A DNA stretch of 64,000 nt from CAWGMT01 sp963823675 (GCA_963823675.1 CAWGMT010000009.1:62001-126000); one strand, 5' to 3'; counted from the first letter of the stretch, positions 17,872 through 28,700 are shown. Notes: generated by a model from the letters alone, not told the origin. Numbers and translations: made by a program.

Positions 17872-18741
17872 ATGAAGGTACGCGCATTGACTTTCGCAAC
17901 AGTAACGATGCTGATCGCCAGCATGGGTGTTTCACCAGCCGATGCAGGTCAGATCTACAGCGTCACCTACGCTGATATCTCAGCCGGAACGACGACTGAC
18001 TTGACCACGGCGGGCACGCTCGATTGGGTCAAATGGGGTAACGGCGAAGCGAACAACAGCGTGTCGTACTCGACGCCGGAAAAGACCGGCGGCACCATCA
18101 TCGACCCGGCGCTGACTGCCCTGGGATCGGTCCCCCAAGGTCAGACGGTCACGCTGGAAACCTTCACGCCGGTAGCGGGAGTGACTCCGGCATTCACCTG
18201 GACCGACGGGACCAAGCCAATGGCTGGTGGGAGCCCGGTCGGCACGTCGGTGAGCGAGACGATACTCCCGGCGCAATTCAGCTACCCGCTCGGCCTGGGC
18301 GCGTCGTTCCAGGTCACGGCGGCCGCGTCGCCGCAACTGCTGACTGTGTATGTCGCGGGGTTTGACGCCAGGATGAAGCTCACCGCAACTTTGAGCGACG
18401 GTACCACCGCATCTCTCATCGCCTCGAACGCGGCACTCATTCCGGTCTCTGCCGGCAGCGGCGATAACTATTTCTCTTACGGAATCTTTTCTATCGACTA
18501 TGCCGGCGCGGGCGAAACGTTGACCATCAGCCTCACGGCGGACGATCAGTCAGGCATTCCCACGGATGCCCCGCAGTACGTGTACCGAAACGCCGGCGTG
18601 ATGGCGGCGACCGTCAATGTGGGTTTTGTCCCGGTTCCTGAGCCCTCGAGTCTGATCCTGTCGGCGATCGGCATCGCGGGCTTGTTCGGCTACAGGCTTG
18701 CGCGACGAAGAACGGAAACCGAGGGGAAACGCGCCGTGTGA
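17872..18741 (+). CDS. PEP-CTERM exported protein
   Basis: ATG 17872 has GAGGAG 6-7 bases upstream. The 289-residue product has a signal peptide (MKVRALTFATVTMLIASMGV to ADAG), then a beta-rich body with few charges and no cysteine. It ends with the sorting signal VPVPEPSSLILSAIGIAGLF and the basic tail YRLARRR. PEP-CTERM proteins are exported and processed by an exosortase, often in bacteria that make extracellular polysaccharide. No exosortase gene is in this window. The body shows repeated 'TLSDGTTASL' and 'TADDQSG' type strands but no named domain. It lies between the sigma factor and the kinase, both on the same strand, so shared control is possible. Confidence 0.9.
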   Translation: MKVRALTFATVTMLIASMGVSPADAGQIYSVTYADISAGTTTDLTTAGTLDWVKWGNGEANNSVSYSTPEKTGGTIIDPALTALGSVPQGQTVTLETFTPVAGVTPAFTWTDGTKPMAGGSPVGTSVSETILPAQFSYPLGLGASFQVTAAASPQLLTVYVAGFDARMKLTATLSDGTTASLIASNAALIPVSAGSGDNYFSYGIFSIDYAGAGETLTISLTADDQSGIPTDAPQYVYRNAGVMAATVNVGFVPVPEPSSLILSAIGIAGLFGYRLARRRTETEGKRAV

Positions 18742-18861
18742 TCCGGCCCCGCTGAAATCGCCGACGGCTTTGCCTCTGGGGGGGTGGTGCGACTGCCCAG
18801 CGTTGCTGCTAGACTGAAGGCAGCATCGCGGAGGGCAAGGTCCGTGTTTTTGACGTTCGGC

Positions 18862-21498
18862 ATGCACCCCACTTCCGAACAGCTCGAGGCATTCGACCGA
18901 GGCGAGATCGACGAGGCCGACGCATCGGCGATCGAGGAGCACCTGGCGACGTGCGCCACGTGTCAGGCGCTGACGGTGCAGGGCTCGAGCGATGATCGTT
19001 TCATCCGCCTGATCCGCGCTGTCGGGCAGGAAGTGGGCACCGCGGTAGCCAAAGCGCCAGCCCTGCCGGCGGAGGCGCCCCGCGGCTACGACCTGCTGGA
19101 GCCGATTGGCCGGGGCGGCATGGGCATCGTGTTCAAGGCCCGGCAGCGGGCGCTGGGACGGCTCGTTGCGCTCAAGCAGGTCCGGGCCGGGATCGACGCC
19201 GACCCGAAGGAGCTGGCGCGGTTCCGGACCGAGGCCGAAGCCGCGGCGCGGCTCGCGCATGCCAACATCATACAGGTTTTCGATGTCGGCCAGCAGGATG
19301 GGATACCCTACATCGCGATGGAGCTGGTCGAAGGGGGCAGTCTCGCCGACCGGCTGGCGACGGGCCCGTTCCGGCCTGCCCAAGCCGCGGCGCTTTTCGA
19401 GACCCTGGCCCGCGCCGTCCAGCATGCCCACGAGCACGGAATCGTTCATCGCGATCTCAAGCCGGCGAACATCCTGCTTGCGCGCGACGGTAGTCCTCGA
19501 ATCGCGGATTTCGGCCTGGTGAAACTCGAAGGCGTTTCGGGACCGACCCAGTTGGGAGCGCTCCTGGGCACGCCGCGCGACATGGCGCCGGAGCAGACCA
19601 CCGGCGGGTTTACCGGCGGCGCGGTCGATATTCACGCGCTGGGCGCGATCCTCTACGAATGCCTGACCGGCCGGCCGCCGTACCAGGCGGCGGCGCCGCT
19701 TGACCTCCTCGCCCAGATCCGCAGCGAGGACCCGGTGGCGCCGGAGCGGCTCCAACCCGGGCTGCCGCGGGACCTGCAAACGATCTGCATGAAATGCCTG
19801 GAGAAGGACCCGCGGCGCCGCTATGCGACGGCGGCCGCGCTCGCCGATGACCTCGGCCGTTTCTTGCGGTTGGAGCCGATCCGGGCCCGGCCGATCGGTG
19901 CGGTCGAACGGCTCGGGAAATGGGTCCGGCGCCGCCCGTACCAGGCTGCCCTCGCGGCGGTTGCCGCCCTGGCGGTGATGGGAGCGTTCGGCGGCCTGCT
20001 TGTCCATCAAGCCCGACTCCGGGTCGAGATTGGCAGGACCGCCCGGGCCGCCCTGGATGCTCGCAAGCAGAAGAACCGCGCCGATGCCAACTACCAGGGC
20101 GCCCGAGCCGCGATCCAGGCGATGCTCGATTGCAACAACGACCCGGTTTTCGCCGCGTTACCGCGGCGGACCGAGCTCGCGCGCGCCCAGGCCGAGAAGG
20201 CCCTGATTTTCTACGATCGCTTGCTGGCCGACGCCGAGTCTCCCGACCCCGTTGTCCAGCTCGACACGGCCCGCGCCGCCCGCGAGGCCGCTACGTGCCA
20301 GTTCGTCGTCGGGCACGACGAGGACGCCATCGCCAGCCTGGAGCGGTCCGTGCGCTTACTCGACGCGGTCCTTGCCAGGCGGCCCGACGACCCCGAGGTC
20401 ATCCGCGAGCAGGTGCAATCCCGCACCAAGCTGGGCCTGTTCGTCTCGAAGACCAAAAAGACACCCGATCGCGCCCTGGCCGAACTGCGCCGCGCGGCGG
20501 CCGACGCGGAACGGCTCGCCCAGTTCGATCCCCGGTCGGTGGAGTCACGCTCCGACCTGGCCTGGTGCCTGCACGACCTGGGCCATGTCCTGCTGGCGAA
20601 CAACCTGCAAGACCAGGCCCTCGCGGTGTACCGCCGCGCGATCGAAATCAACCGCAAGCTCATCGAGGAGCAGCCGGCGGATTTACGCCGCCGTGCCGTG
20701 CTCGCCGAGAACCTGAATAACTTCGGCCTGCTCATCGGCGTCGCTGACCCTGACCGGGCCGAAGAAGCCTATAGCGAGGCCGCCGCGCACCTCGACTTTG
20801 CCACGCGAGAAAACCCCGTTCGCGGCGTGGTCTCGCTCGGCTCGCTGCTGAACAACTGGGGAAACCTCGCTGTGCGGCGCGGTCGAACCGCGCTGGCGTT
20901 CCAGCGATTCGAGCGGGGCCTGGCGCTGGTCGAGGATGCGCTCAAGCGCGAGCCCGCGGACACCTTGTTGCGGTACACGGGCTTGAACCTCCACGGCTCG
21001 CGTGCGAATCTCCTCGCGCTATCGGGTCGACACGCCGAGGCCGTCGCCGACTGGGACCGCGTGATCGAGCTCAACGACGAACCGGCCGAGCGCACCGCCT
21101 TCCGGCTCTCGCGCATCATGGCGCTGGTCCGGACCAGCGGCTACCCGCGCGGCATTGCCGAAGCCCAGGCCATGGCCCGTGCACCGGCCGCCTCGAACCC
21201 GATGGCTGGCCGCGACCTCTACAATTTTGCGTGCATATTCGGCCTGGCAGCCGCCGCGGCCCGCGATGACAAGCGCCTCGAGCCCTCCGAGCGCGAGCGC
21301 CTCGCCGATTCCTACACCCGCGCCGCACTCGATTCGCTCGAGCGCGCGGCCGGAATGGGGTTCTTCAATGACCCCAAGCTCCGCGACCACGCCCGCCAGG
21401 ACCCCGACCTGGCTCCCTTACGCGGCCGGCCCGAGTTTTCCAAGCTCGTTGTCGACACGTCGAAAGAACAACGGCGGCCATCCCGGAGTTCAAAATGA
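18862..21498 (+). CDS. Receptor-like Ser/Thr protein kinase: zinc finger, kinase, TM helix, TPR region
   Basis: ATG 18862 (MHPTSEQLEAFDRGEIDEAD) gives 878 residues. Domains in order: an anti-sigma-like zinc finger, HLATCATC (H27, C31, C34); a kinase domain from about residue 76 (GRGGMGIVFKARQ, VALKQV, HRDLKPANILL, IADFGLVK); a transmembrane helix (AALAAVAALAVMGAFGGLLV, about residue 375); and a long helical C-terminus with TPR-like units (QDQALAVYRRAIEINRKLIE). All catalytic residues (Lys, HRD Asp, DFG Asp) are present. The activation segment reads GTPRDMAPEQ where most relatives have GTPxYMAPEQ. Kinases of this layout pair with ECF sigma factors in planctomycetes; 17055 is the likely partner. 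The stop overlaps the next start by ATGA. Confidence 0.93.
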   Translation: MHPTSEQLEAFDRGEIDEADASAIEEHLATCATCQALTVQGSSDDRFIRLIRAVGQEVGTAVAKAPALPAEAPRGYDLLEPIGRGGMGIVFKARQRALGRLVALKQVRAGIDADPKELARFRTEAEAAARLAHANIIQVFDVGQQDGIPYIAMELVEGGSLADRLATGPFRPAQAAALFETLARAVQHAHEHGIVHRDLKPANILLARDGSPRIADFGLVKLEGVSGPTQLGALLGTPRDMAPEQTTGGFTGGAVDIHALGAILYECLTGRPPYQAAAPLDLLAQIRSEDPVAPERLQPGLPRDLQTICMKCLEKDPRRRYATAAALADDLGRFLRLEPIRARPIGAVERLGKWVRRRPYQAALAAVAALAVMGAFGGLLVHQARLRVEIGRTARAALDARKQKNRADANYQGARAAIQAMLDCNNDPVFAALPRRTELARAQAEKALIFYDRLLADAESPDPVVQLDTARAAREAATCQFVVGHDEDAIASLERSVRLLDAVLARRPDDPEVIREQVQSRTKLGLFVSKTKKTPDRALAELRRAAADAERLAQFDPRSVESRSDLAWCLHDLGHVLLANNLQDQALAVYRRAIEINRKLIEEQPADLRRRAVLAENLNNFGLLIGVADPDRAEEAYSEAAAHLDFATRENPVRGVVSLGSLLNNWGNLAVRRGRTALAFQRFERGLALVEDALKREPADTLLRYTGLNLHGSRANLLALSGRHAEAVADWDRVIELNDEPAERTAFRLSRIMALVRTSGYPRGIAEAQAMARAPAASNPMAGRDLYNFACIFGLAAAAARDDKRLEPSERERLADSYTRAALDSLERAAGMGFFNDPKLRDHARQDPDLAPLRGRPEFSKLVVDTSKEQRRPSRSSK

Positions 21499-21755
21499 CG
21501 CCTCATCTCACCGACGAAGAGCGCCAGTCCCTCGAAGAGGGGGGCGGTGCTCCCATTTACCTAGTCGATCCCAGGACGAACGCCCGCTAGTTGCTTCTTC
21601 CGGCCGAGCTTTACGAGCAATTCAAGGCGGTCTTCGAAGAAGAGTTCGATCCCCGAGAGGCTTACCCATTCGCCGAACGAGTCATCACGGAAGATGACGC
21701 GAACGATCCATCACTTGCGAGCTACCAGGATCTCCCGGCGGGGGGACCAGGATGA
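21495..21755 (+). pseudogene. Antitoxin-like small gene with an in-frame stop
   Basis: ATG 21495 overlaps the kinase stop (ATGA). The frame reads MTPHLTDEERQSLEEGGGAP, IYLVDPRTNAR, then TAG at 21588. After that stop the same frame continues LLLPAELYEQFKAVFEEEFD, PREAYPFAERVITEDDA, ending at 21755. Treating the TAG as Tyr gives the usual 86-residue antitoxin-like protein seen next to MazF/PemK toxins in planctomycetes. The next start (21752) overlaps its stop by ATGA, the classic antitoxin-toxin arrangement. One base (TAG for TAC/TAT) separates it from an intact gene, so it is either recently inactivated or a sequencing error. Confidence 0.6.
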
Positions 21756-21879
21756 ACCGGGGCAACGTTGTTGTTGTTGTTGCAGTCAGCGGGATATCCT
21801 CAGAACCCTCCGGAGCCTTCCCGCTGCCCTCATGTCCGGGATCGACGACTGTCTGAAGGCGGCCCTGGGTCCGCCATAG
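21752..21879 (+). pseudogene. Decayed MazF/PemK-like toxin (internal deletion)
   Basis: ATG 21752 overlaps the antitoxin stop (ATGA). It reads MNRGNVVVVVAVSG, like a MazF/PemK opening (normally RGDVVLVDFP). After a frame change near 21800 the sequence reads ILRTLRSLPAALMSGIDDCL, KAALGPP and stop, which matches the C-terminal helix of the family. An intact toxin has about 110 residues; only about 42 remain. The central RNA-binding and catalytic strands are lost. This points to a true deletion rather than a simple sequencing slip. Confidence 0.5.
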
Positions 21880-22186
21880 GCCAACGAGACTTGTACTTTG
21901 CGCGGCCGTGAGTGAAACATCCTCGAATCGCTCGAACTCGAGCGTCGTCAGCAACTTCAGCTTTTCGGCGTGAGTGCTTGAAGTATTGACGAAACCTCTT
22001 CAGGAAGGCGGCTCGAAACCGGACTCGTTCGTCGTACCCGACTCGGCGCTCGCCGATGTGTCGGCGGAGCTGCGGGCGCCGGTCGGGACCGGGAGTAAGC
22101 CACGACGGGCGTTCGTGGAGGCGTGAGAGAGGTTTTTCACGGGGGGCTCTGAATCAGAACGTGGTTCATGCTAATCCCCTTTTTCC
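21880..22186. other. Short non-coding or decayed stretch
   Basis: About 300 bp between the toxin remnant (forward) and the convergent kinase gene (reverse). A short frame reads NILESLELERRQQLQLFGVS near 21918, which looks protein-like but has no start and no recognised family. A G/C-rich hairpin-prone tract follows. No terminator is clear. Confidence 0.35.
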
Positions 22187-24660
22187 TCAACGCGGCTTCG
22201 GCGCGAAGGGCCGCGCGTCGAACTCCTTCCAGAAATCGGTCGCGGGCTTGTCATTAATCGTCTTTATCGTTGTGATCGACCGAAGTATCGCGGCGTCTCG
22301 CCCAACTTTGAAGTCGCAAGTCACTTCCTCGAGGGGCATCCCTCTCAAGACCGAGATTCCGGAGATCGAGGTCGCCGTATAGTAGAACCTTGTGAGCCGT
22401 GCGCCTTTCACCGGGTCGAGGTTCTTGACCCTCGTGGCGTCGATGGCCAGTACCTTTAAGGGGCGGCCCTTGAGTGGCGAAAGGTTGACGACCTTCGTCC
22501 AGCCGATCCAGAGAAACTCCAAGGGCGTGTCCTTCAGAGGGGAAAGGTCGCGGACCGGAGTTACCGTCAGATTCAGCTCATGGAGCGGCATGCCGGCGAG
22601 CGGCGAAAGGTTAACTACGTCGGTATGCCAGAATCGCAATATCTCGAGGGGCATCCCGGAGAGCGGCTTCAAGTCATGAACGGGGTCGAATCCGATATTG
22701 ATGAAGGACAGCGGTATCCCCATCAAGGGTTCCAGGCTCTGTACGTCGTTGTTGCTGACGTCGAGCTCGCATAACTCTCGTAGCCCCCGCAGCGGCCCGA
22801 GGTCGACCACCCGGCCGTGGTGCTTCTCACTCCCGCTTGCGCCAGCATCCGAAGGGACCTCAAGGCCCGGACGGGAGAAATGTCCTTGACGTAGTCGGTG
22901 CAGAACCTCAGGGAATGGACCGTCCCGAGATGACAAGTCGCTTCAACGCGGCCGTCGAAGCCGGGGTTGAGTTCCTTGAGTCGGGCGGATACTACTCGCA
23001 CCTGCTCCTCGACTGGGAGGTGGAAGACCGAATTGATCCAGTCCTCCGGCGTCGGAGCGGGTGCGGGTGGCGGAGCTGTTGTCACACGAACCAGTCGCCG
23101 GCCGCCTCGCTCGATCTCGATGACCTCGCGGCGCAGAACGACGTCGCCTTTAGACGCTTGCAACTCGTGAGGGCCAGGGCGAAGGCGGAACTCCTGAACC
23201 CCGCCGCCAGTGATGATCAGGCCGCTCCCGTCGACGCTAACGCTCACGCCCGGATCGTCGGCTTCGATAACGAGGGTCCCCTCGGCGCGAACCAGGCGGA
23301 TGATGGTGCTTGTGAAGCGCGTGACTCCCGTTGCCTCAGTTAGTCCCGTGCCGATGAGAACCACCAACAGAGCCGCCGCCGCGGCGATTAGGGGCCGGGA
23401 CGGGACGCGCTGAGACGAAGGCAAGAGGGCGGCGGCTAGTCGCGGCGGTGAGGGAATAGGGACGGGTCTCCTCTCAAGCTGTCGCTCGTCGGATACGACC
23501 GAGTTATTGGGCTGCTGAATTTCGGCCAGGCCTCTGGCGAGAGCCGTCGCGACCTCGGCCGCCGACGCAGGCCGCTGGGCCGGGTCCTTCGCCTGGAGGT
23601 GAGCGATCAAGGCACAGAGCCGTTCGGGAATCTCGGGGTTGACCTGGCGGATCGGCCGAGGAGTGTCCTCAACGACGCGTTTGAGCACGGCCACGTGGCT
23701 CGAGGCTCGGAACGGCGGATGGCCGGTGCATGTGGCATAGAGCACGCTGCCCAGACTGAATAGATCGCTACGCTGGTCCACCGCGGCACCTTCGGCTTGC
23801 TCGGGCGACATATACTCCGGCGTGCCGGCAATTGTCCCGCTCTGCGTCAAGCTTGCGTCGTCAACCGCGCGGGCGAGGCCGAAGTCGGTGATCTTGACCC
23901 GCTCGACTCCGTTCTCCAGCAGGATGTTGGCCGGTTTGATATCCCGATGGACGAGCCCCTGCTTATGTGCGGCCGCCAGACCCTCAGCCGTCTGAAGGCC
24001 GATGCGGAGGATTTCCCTCAGCCCCGGGACACCTCCGCGATTGAGCCTTTCCTGGAGCGATACCCCCTCCACGAACTGCATGACGAGGAAGGGTGGCCGA
24101 TGGTCTTCATCGACCGCGTGAATCGTGACAACGTGCTCGTGGCAAACCGCCGCGGCGGCTTGGGCCTCGCGCGAAAAGCGCCGTCGCGCCGTGGCACTGG
24201 CCGCAAGCACCGCAGACATCACTTTGATGGCAACGACTCGGTGCAACTTCGTATCGAATGCTCGCAGAACGACCCCCATTCCACCCCGCCCCACCACCTC
24301 CTTGACCTCGTAGTGGCCGAGGCGTCCCAGGTAGCCTGGCTGTTCAGACGGTTTGAGAAAGTCGAGCGGCAGGTCATCCTCCGCGTTGCCGTCTCGCGGA
24401 TCGGCACGGGTTTCAGTGTTTCGGTCCAAACGAAGTCCGTGGGGCATTGCCGGCGCGAGCGGGAGAGAGACGTCCGCCAGGACACTATGGCTTGGCGCTC
24501 CCTCGTTCCGGCAAGCCGTCACGGCAGGCTCGTCAAGATGCGACAGGCTGAGCGAGTCATCATCCATCCCCCTGGCTAGCAAGCACACCGGACAGAGCCC
24601 CAGCGGGGCGTTGACGGGCAACTCATGCTTGCAGCTTGGGCAGTGCGCGGGTTCCGCCAT
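22187..24660 (-). CDS. Ser/Thr protein kinase with C-terminal leucine-rich-like repeats (one frameshift)
   Basis: ATG 24660 (MAEPAHCPSCKHELPVN) has GGAG upstream; a GTG at 24729 overlapping the sigma-factor stop (GTGA) is an alternative start. Domains: zinc ribbon CPSC-x(12)-CPVC; kinase (VGRGGMGVVLRAF, VAIKVM, HRDIKPANILL, ITDFGLAR, GTPEYMSPEQ); a transmembrane helix (LIAAAAALLVVLIGTGLT); a PEGA-like beta unit (GTLVIEADDPGVSVSVDGSG); then a region opening WINSVFHLPVEEQVRVVSAR. A one-base shift near 22840 continues it as an LRR-like array of about 23-residue units (LSPLAGMPLHELNLTVTPVR, DLSPLKDTPLEFLWIGWTKV). The kinase probably senses through the extracytoplasmic repeats and signals to the adjacent ECF factor. 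All catalytic residues are present. Confidence 0.9.
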
Positions 24661-24725
24661 GGGAGCGGGCTCCAGGGAGAATCGATTCCCACGTCTTTCC
24701 TGTACGAGATTCTCCCGAAAATCTT

Positions 24726-25472
24726 TCACCGAATGGCGGATTCAGTTCGAAGGGCGTCAAACAGAGAGTGGATCTCGTCACCGAGCTCAGACGGATCGTC
24801 GAGCGTGGCGGCGATCTGTTCCTGAAGAATCGCGCGGTAGCGCTTGCGCAGCCGGTGAGTTGCGCTGTTGACCGCACCCTCGGACATGCCGAGCCGTGCC
24901 GCAAGCTCCGCCACCCGCACAGCCCCCTTGCGTTCAGTCAGGATGACCTTGAGCTGGTTGAAGAGCTGGGCACTCTCGGGCTCGGCGTACTCGGCGGCCA
25001 GAAGAGCCGCCACGCGATCAAGCAAGGTTAAAGCCCAGGTGCGGTCGAACAGGCGCTCCGGGGTCATGTTGTCGGCCGGCTCGATCACGTATCGACCCTC
25101 GGCAGTTCTCGCATCGATCGAAATCGCGGTGGCCGAGACCTCGCGATTCTGCCTCCACGCATCGATGAGGAAGTTTTTGCAGGTCACTTGAAGGAACGAG
25201 CGGAAGCGGCCCTTGCCCTGATCGACGGAGGTGAGGATGTCCTTCTCGAGGACCCGAGCGAAGAAATCCTGGGTAAGGTCGAGGGCCCGGTCGGGAGCGT
25301 TCCCCTTGCGGCGAATGAAGGCGTACAGGGGATACCAGTAAATCGAGCAGAGCTCCTCCAGGGCCGCGCGTGCCTGGGACGATGCCGGCGTGCCGGCCTT
25401 GATGATGAGACTCCACTGAGTCGTTGGGAATGACGCCGTCGCCGGCTTGTCCGGGTTGACATCAGGGTTCAT
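24726..25472 (-). CDS. ECF sigma factor paired with the adjacent kinase
   Basis: ATG 25472 (MNPDVNPDKPATASFPTTQW) gives 248 residues. Region 2: ALEELCSIYWYPLYAFIRRK, DRALDLTQDFFARVLEKDIL, GRFRSFLQVTCKNFLIDAWR. Region 4: LAARLGMSEGAVNSATHRLR, KRYRAILQEQIAATL. The spacer between them is longer than in classic ECF factors. This type is common in planctomycetes, always beside a Ser/Thr kinase; phosphorylation of the sigma factor has been proposed as the switch. The gene ends 65 bp before the kinase ATG at 24660 and overlaps its possible GTG start by 4 bases, so translational coupling is likely. Confidence 0.92.
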   Translation of the reverse strand: MNPDVNPDKPATASFPTTQWSLIIKAGTPASSQARAALEELCSIYWYPLYAFIRRKGNAPDRALDLTQDFFARVLEKDILTSVDQGKGRFRSFLQVTCKNFLIDAWRQNREVSATAISIDARTAEGRYVIEPADNMTPERLFDRTWALTLLDRVAALLAAEYAEPESAQLFNQLKVILTERKGAVRVAELAARLGMSEGAVNSATHRLRKRYRAILQEQIAATLDDPSELGDEIHSLFDALRTESAIR

Positions 25473-25709
25473 GGGGACACTCTTCGGTCGCTGAGGCGTG
25501 CTGACGATGGAAAGCTGTAACCTGACAGCATATCCAGTGCAGAGCGATTCTCCCAGTGCCGCCGCGCGGAGAGCGTGCCGCTGGTGACTTCATCTGTCCC
25601 TGGCGGGTCTCAAAACCTCTCGAGCTTCAGCTCGCCGTCGGGCAAGAACTGGTCGATGACCGGAAAATCGAGCCGGTTCAGAAAAAAACCAGAAACCGAA
25701 TGGAAGGTT

Positions 25710-25738
25710 TTTGTGAAAGTTACGTACATCCAGATAAT
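25710..25738 (+). promoter_or_regulatory. Candidate promoter of the beta-helix protein
   Basis: TTTGTG (25710-25715) and GATAAT (25733-25738) are separated by 17 bases, 41 bp upstream of the start codon at 25779. It lies in an A/T-rich patch that contrasts with the G/C-rich surroundings. AAGGA lies about 8 bases before the ATG. Confidence 0.45.
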
Positions 25739-25778
25739 GTGACCGCCCCTCCCTGCCTCTCTCCCAAGGACCGTTCCC

Positions 25779-28700
25779 ATGAGCGTCTACCACCACGATC
25801 GAGAGTCGCGCGGAAATTGTCTTTCAAAATCGCCTCGACGAACCCCAGGGCGCCAGCGCCGGACAACGCGTCATCGGCCCCGGCTCGAGTTGCTGGAATC
25901 GCGGCTGGTGCTCTCGCCGACGATCTTCACAGTCGATTCAACGGGAAACGGCACGTCGGGTTCGGGCATGTCGGGCACGCTGCCTTACGTCATCTCCCAG
26001 GCCAACGCCAATACCAGCACGGATGGCAGCGAGATCGAGTTCGAGGCGTCAGTCTTCTCCTCACCGCAGACGATCACCCTGGGTGCCGCCCTGGTGCTCT
26101 CCGAAACGACCGGCCCGGAGGTGATCGACGGCCGCGGCGCCGGACTTGTGACGATCAGCGGCGGCGGCACGGTCGGCGTGTTCGCGACCGATAGCGGAGT
26201 CACCGCATCGATCTCGGGCCTGACGATCAGCGGTGGCTCGACGACCGGCAACGGCGGCGGCCTGGAGAACTACGGAACGGCGACGCTCACCGGCTGCACG
26301 ATCAGCGGCAACTCCGCCACCGACTCTGGCGGTGGCCTGTGGAACGGCGGCTCTGGCACGGCGACGATGACGCTCGCCGAGTGCACGATCAGCGGCAACT
26401 CCGCCTCTGAAGGCGGCGGCCTGTACAACATCAGCTCCGCCACGGCGACGATGACGCTCGCCGACTGCACGATCAGCGGCAACTCCGCCGGGGGCAACGG
26501 CGGCGGCGGCGAGAACGACGGCACGGCGAGGATGACGTTCACCGACTGCACACTCAGCGACAACTCGGCCGGATGCGGTGGCGGTCTCTGGAACGGCGGG
26601 GGCACCGCGACGCTTACCCTCACCGCCTGCACGATCAGCGGCAACTCCGCCAGCGGTAACTCGGCCTTCTCCGGCGGCCTGTACAATACTGCCTCCCCCA
26701 CGGCGACCTTCAACACGGCGACGCTTATCGACAGCATCGTTGCCGGCAACACCGGGTCCCTCGGCGGCCCGAGCGATATTGGCGGAAGCCAGGCCAGCCA
26801 GGTTATCGGCTCGTACAACTTGATCGGCACCGGCGGCTCGGGCGGGATCACCGGCGGCATCGACGGCAACATCGTCCCGACCAGCCTCGCCGACCTCAGC
26901 CTGTCCCCGCTGGGCAATTACGGCGGCCGGACCGAAACCATGGCGCTCTTGCCCGGCAGCCCGGCGATCGGCAAGGGTGAGATCCACCAGCGGCGTCACG
27001 ACCGACCAACGCGGCTTCCCGCTTGACACCAGTCCCGACATCGGCGCCTTCCAAACTCAGACCGGGCTGGTGGTCAATACAGCAATCGACGGCACCGGTT
27101 CGCCCTCGGGCGACCTGAGCCTGCGCCAGGCCGTCAACCTGGCCAATGCGCTGGACGGCGCCGAGACGATCACCTTCGACCCGACCGTCTTCGCCAGCGC
27201 AGAGACGATCACCCTGGCTGGCAGCCAACTCGAGCTGAGCGACACGGGTGGGACGGAGACGATCACGGGCCCGACAGCGGGCGTGACGGTCAGCGGCGGC
27301 GGGATGAGCCGGGTCTTCCAGGTCGACGCGAGTGTCACGGCGTCGATCTCGGGCTTGACGATCACCGGAGGCTCGACGACCGGCAGCGGCGGCGGCCTCA
27401 GCAGCGACGGCGTGACCACGCTGACCAACTGCACCGTCAGCGGCAACTCCGCCAGCGAAGGCGGCGGCCTGGCCAACAACGGCACGACCACACTGACGCT
27501 GAACGACGTCACCGTCAGCAAAAACACCACCTCCGGCTACGGCGGCGGCATCATCGGCGGCACGACCACGCTGACCAACTGCACCGTCAGCGGCAACTCC
27601 GCCGGCGACAGCGGCGGCGGCATCAACAGCAACGGCGTGACCACGTTGACCAACTGCACCGTCAGCGACAACACTGCCGACAAAGGCGCCGGCGGCATCG
27701 GCCTTTACTTCACGACGGCCACGCTGACCAACTGCACCGTCAGCGACAACTCCGCCGGCAGCGGCGGCGGGGGAGTCGCGGCCGACTCCGGGACGATCAC
27801 ACTGACCAACTGCACCGTCAGCGGCAACTCCTCCTCCGGCGGCGCCGGCGGCGGCGGACTGTACAACAGCGGCTCTGCCACGCTGATCAACTGCACCGTC
27901 AGCGGCAACTCCTCCTCCGGCAACGGCGGCGGCCTGACGATCGCCACGGCCACGCTGACCGACTGCACCGTCAGCGACAACACCGCCTCCGGCTACGGCG
28001 GCGGAATCATCGGCGGGACGACCACGCTGACCAACTGCACCGTCAGCGGCAACTCCGCCGGCGACAGCGGCGGCGGCATCAGCACCGGCGGCGCGGTCAC
28101 GCTGACCGACTGCACCGTCAGCCACAACTCCACCGACAAGGCCGGCGGCGGTATCAACGCGTTCGAAGCAACGACTATTCTGACCAACTGCACAGTCGGC
28201 GGCAACTCTGCCGCCAGCGACGGCGGGGGTCTGGTCAGCTTCGGCGGCACGACCACGCTGACCAATACGATCGTCGCCTTGAACATGGCCATCACGGGTC
28301 CTGACGTCTCTGGCGGCGTCGCTTCCCAGGGCAACAATCTGATCGGCGAGACCGACGGCAGCTCGGGCTGGATCAGCTCCGACCTGACCGGTACCATTGC
28401 CCTGCCGCTGGACCCGCTGCTGGCCCCACTCGGCGACTACGGCGGTCCAACCGAAACCATGGCGCTCTTGCCCGGCAGCGCCGCGATCGGCGCGGGCACG
28501 GCCGAGAGCGGTATTTCCACGGACCAGCGGGGGGCGTCCCGACCGACTTCCGGCGCCGCCGACATCGGTGCCTTCGAGTCGAGTGGGTTCACCCTCGCCG
28601 TCACTTCGGGAAGCGGCCAGTCGAACGGCATAACCACAGCCTTCTCTGCCCCGCTGGTTGTGACGGTCACCGCCAACAACCCCAGCGAGCCCGTGGCGGG

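Noticed and set aside
21880..22186. A small gene containing the residues NILESLELERRQQLQLFGVS
   Set aside because: There is no start codon, ribosome site or recognised family; noted only as a possible relic.
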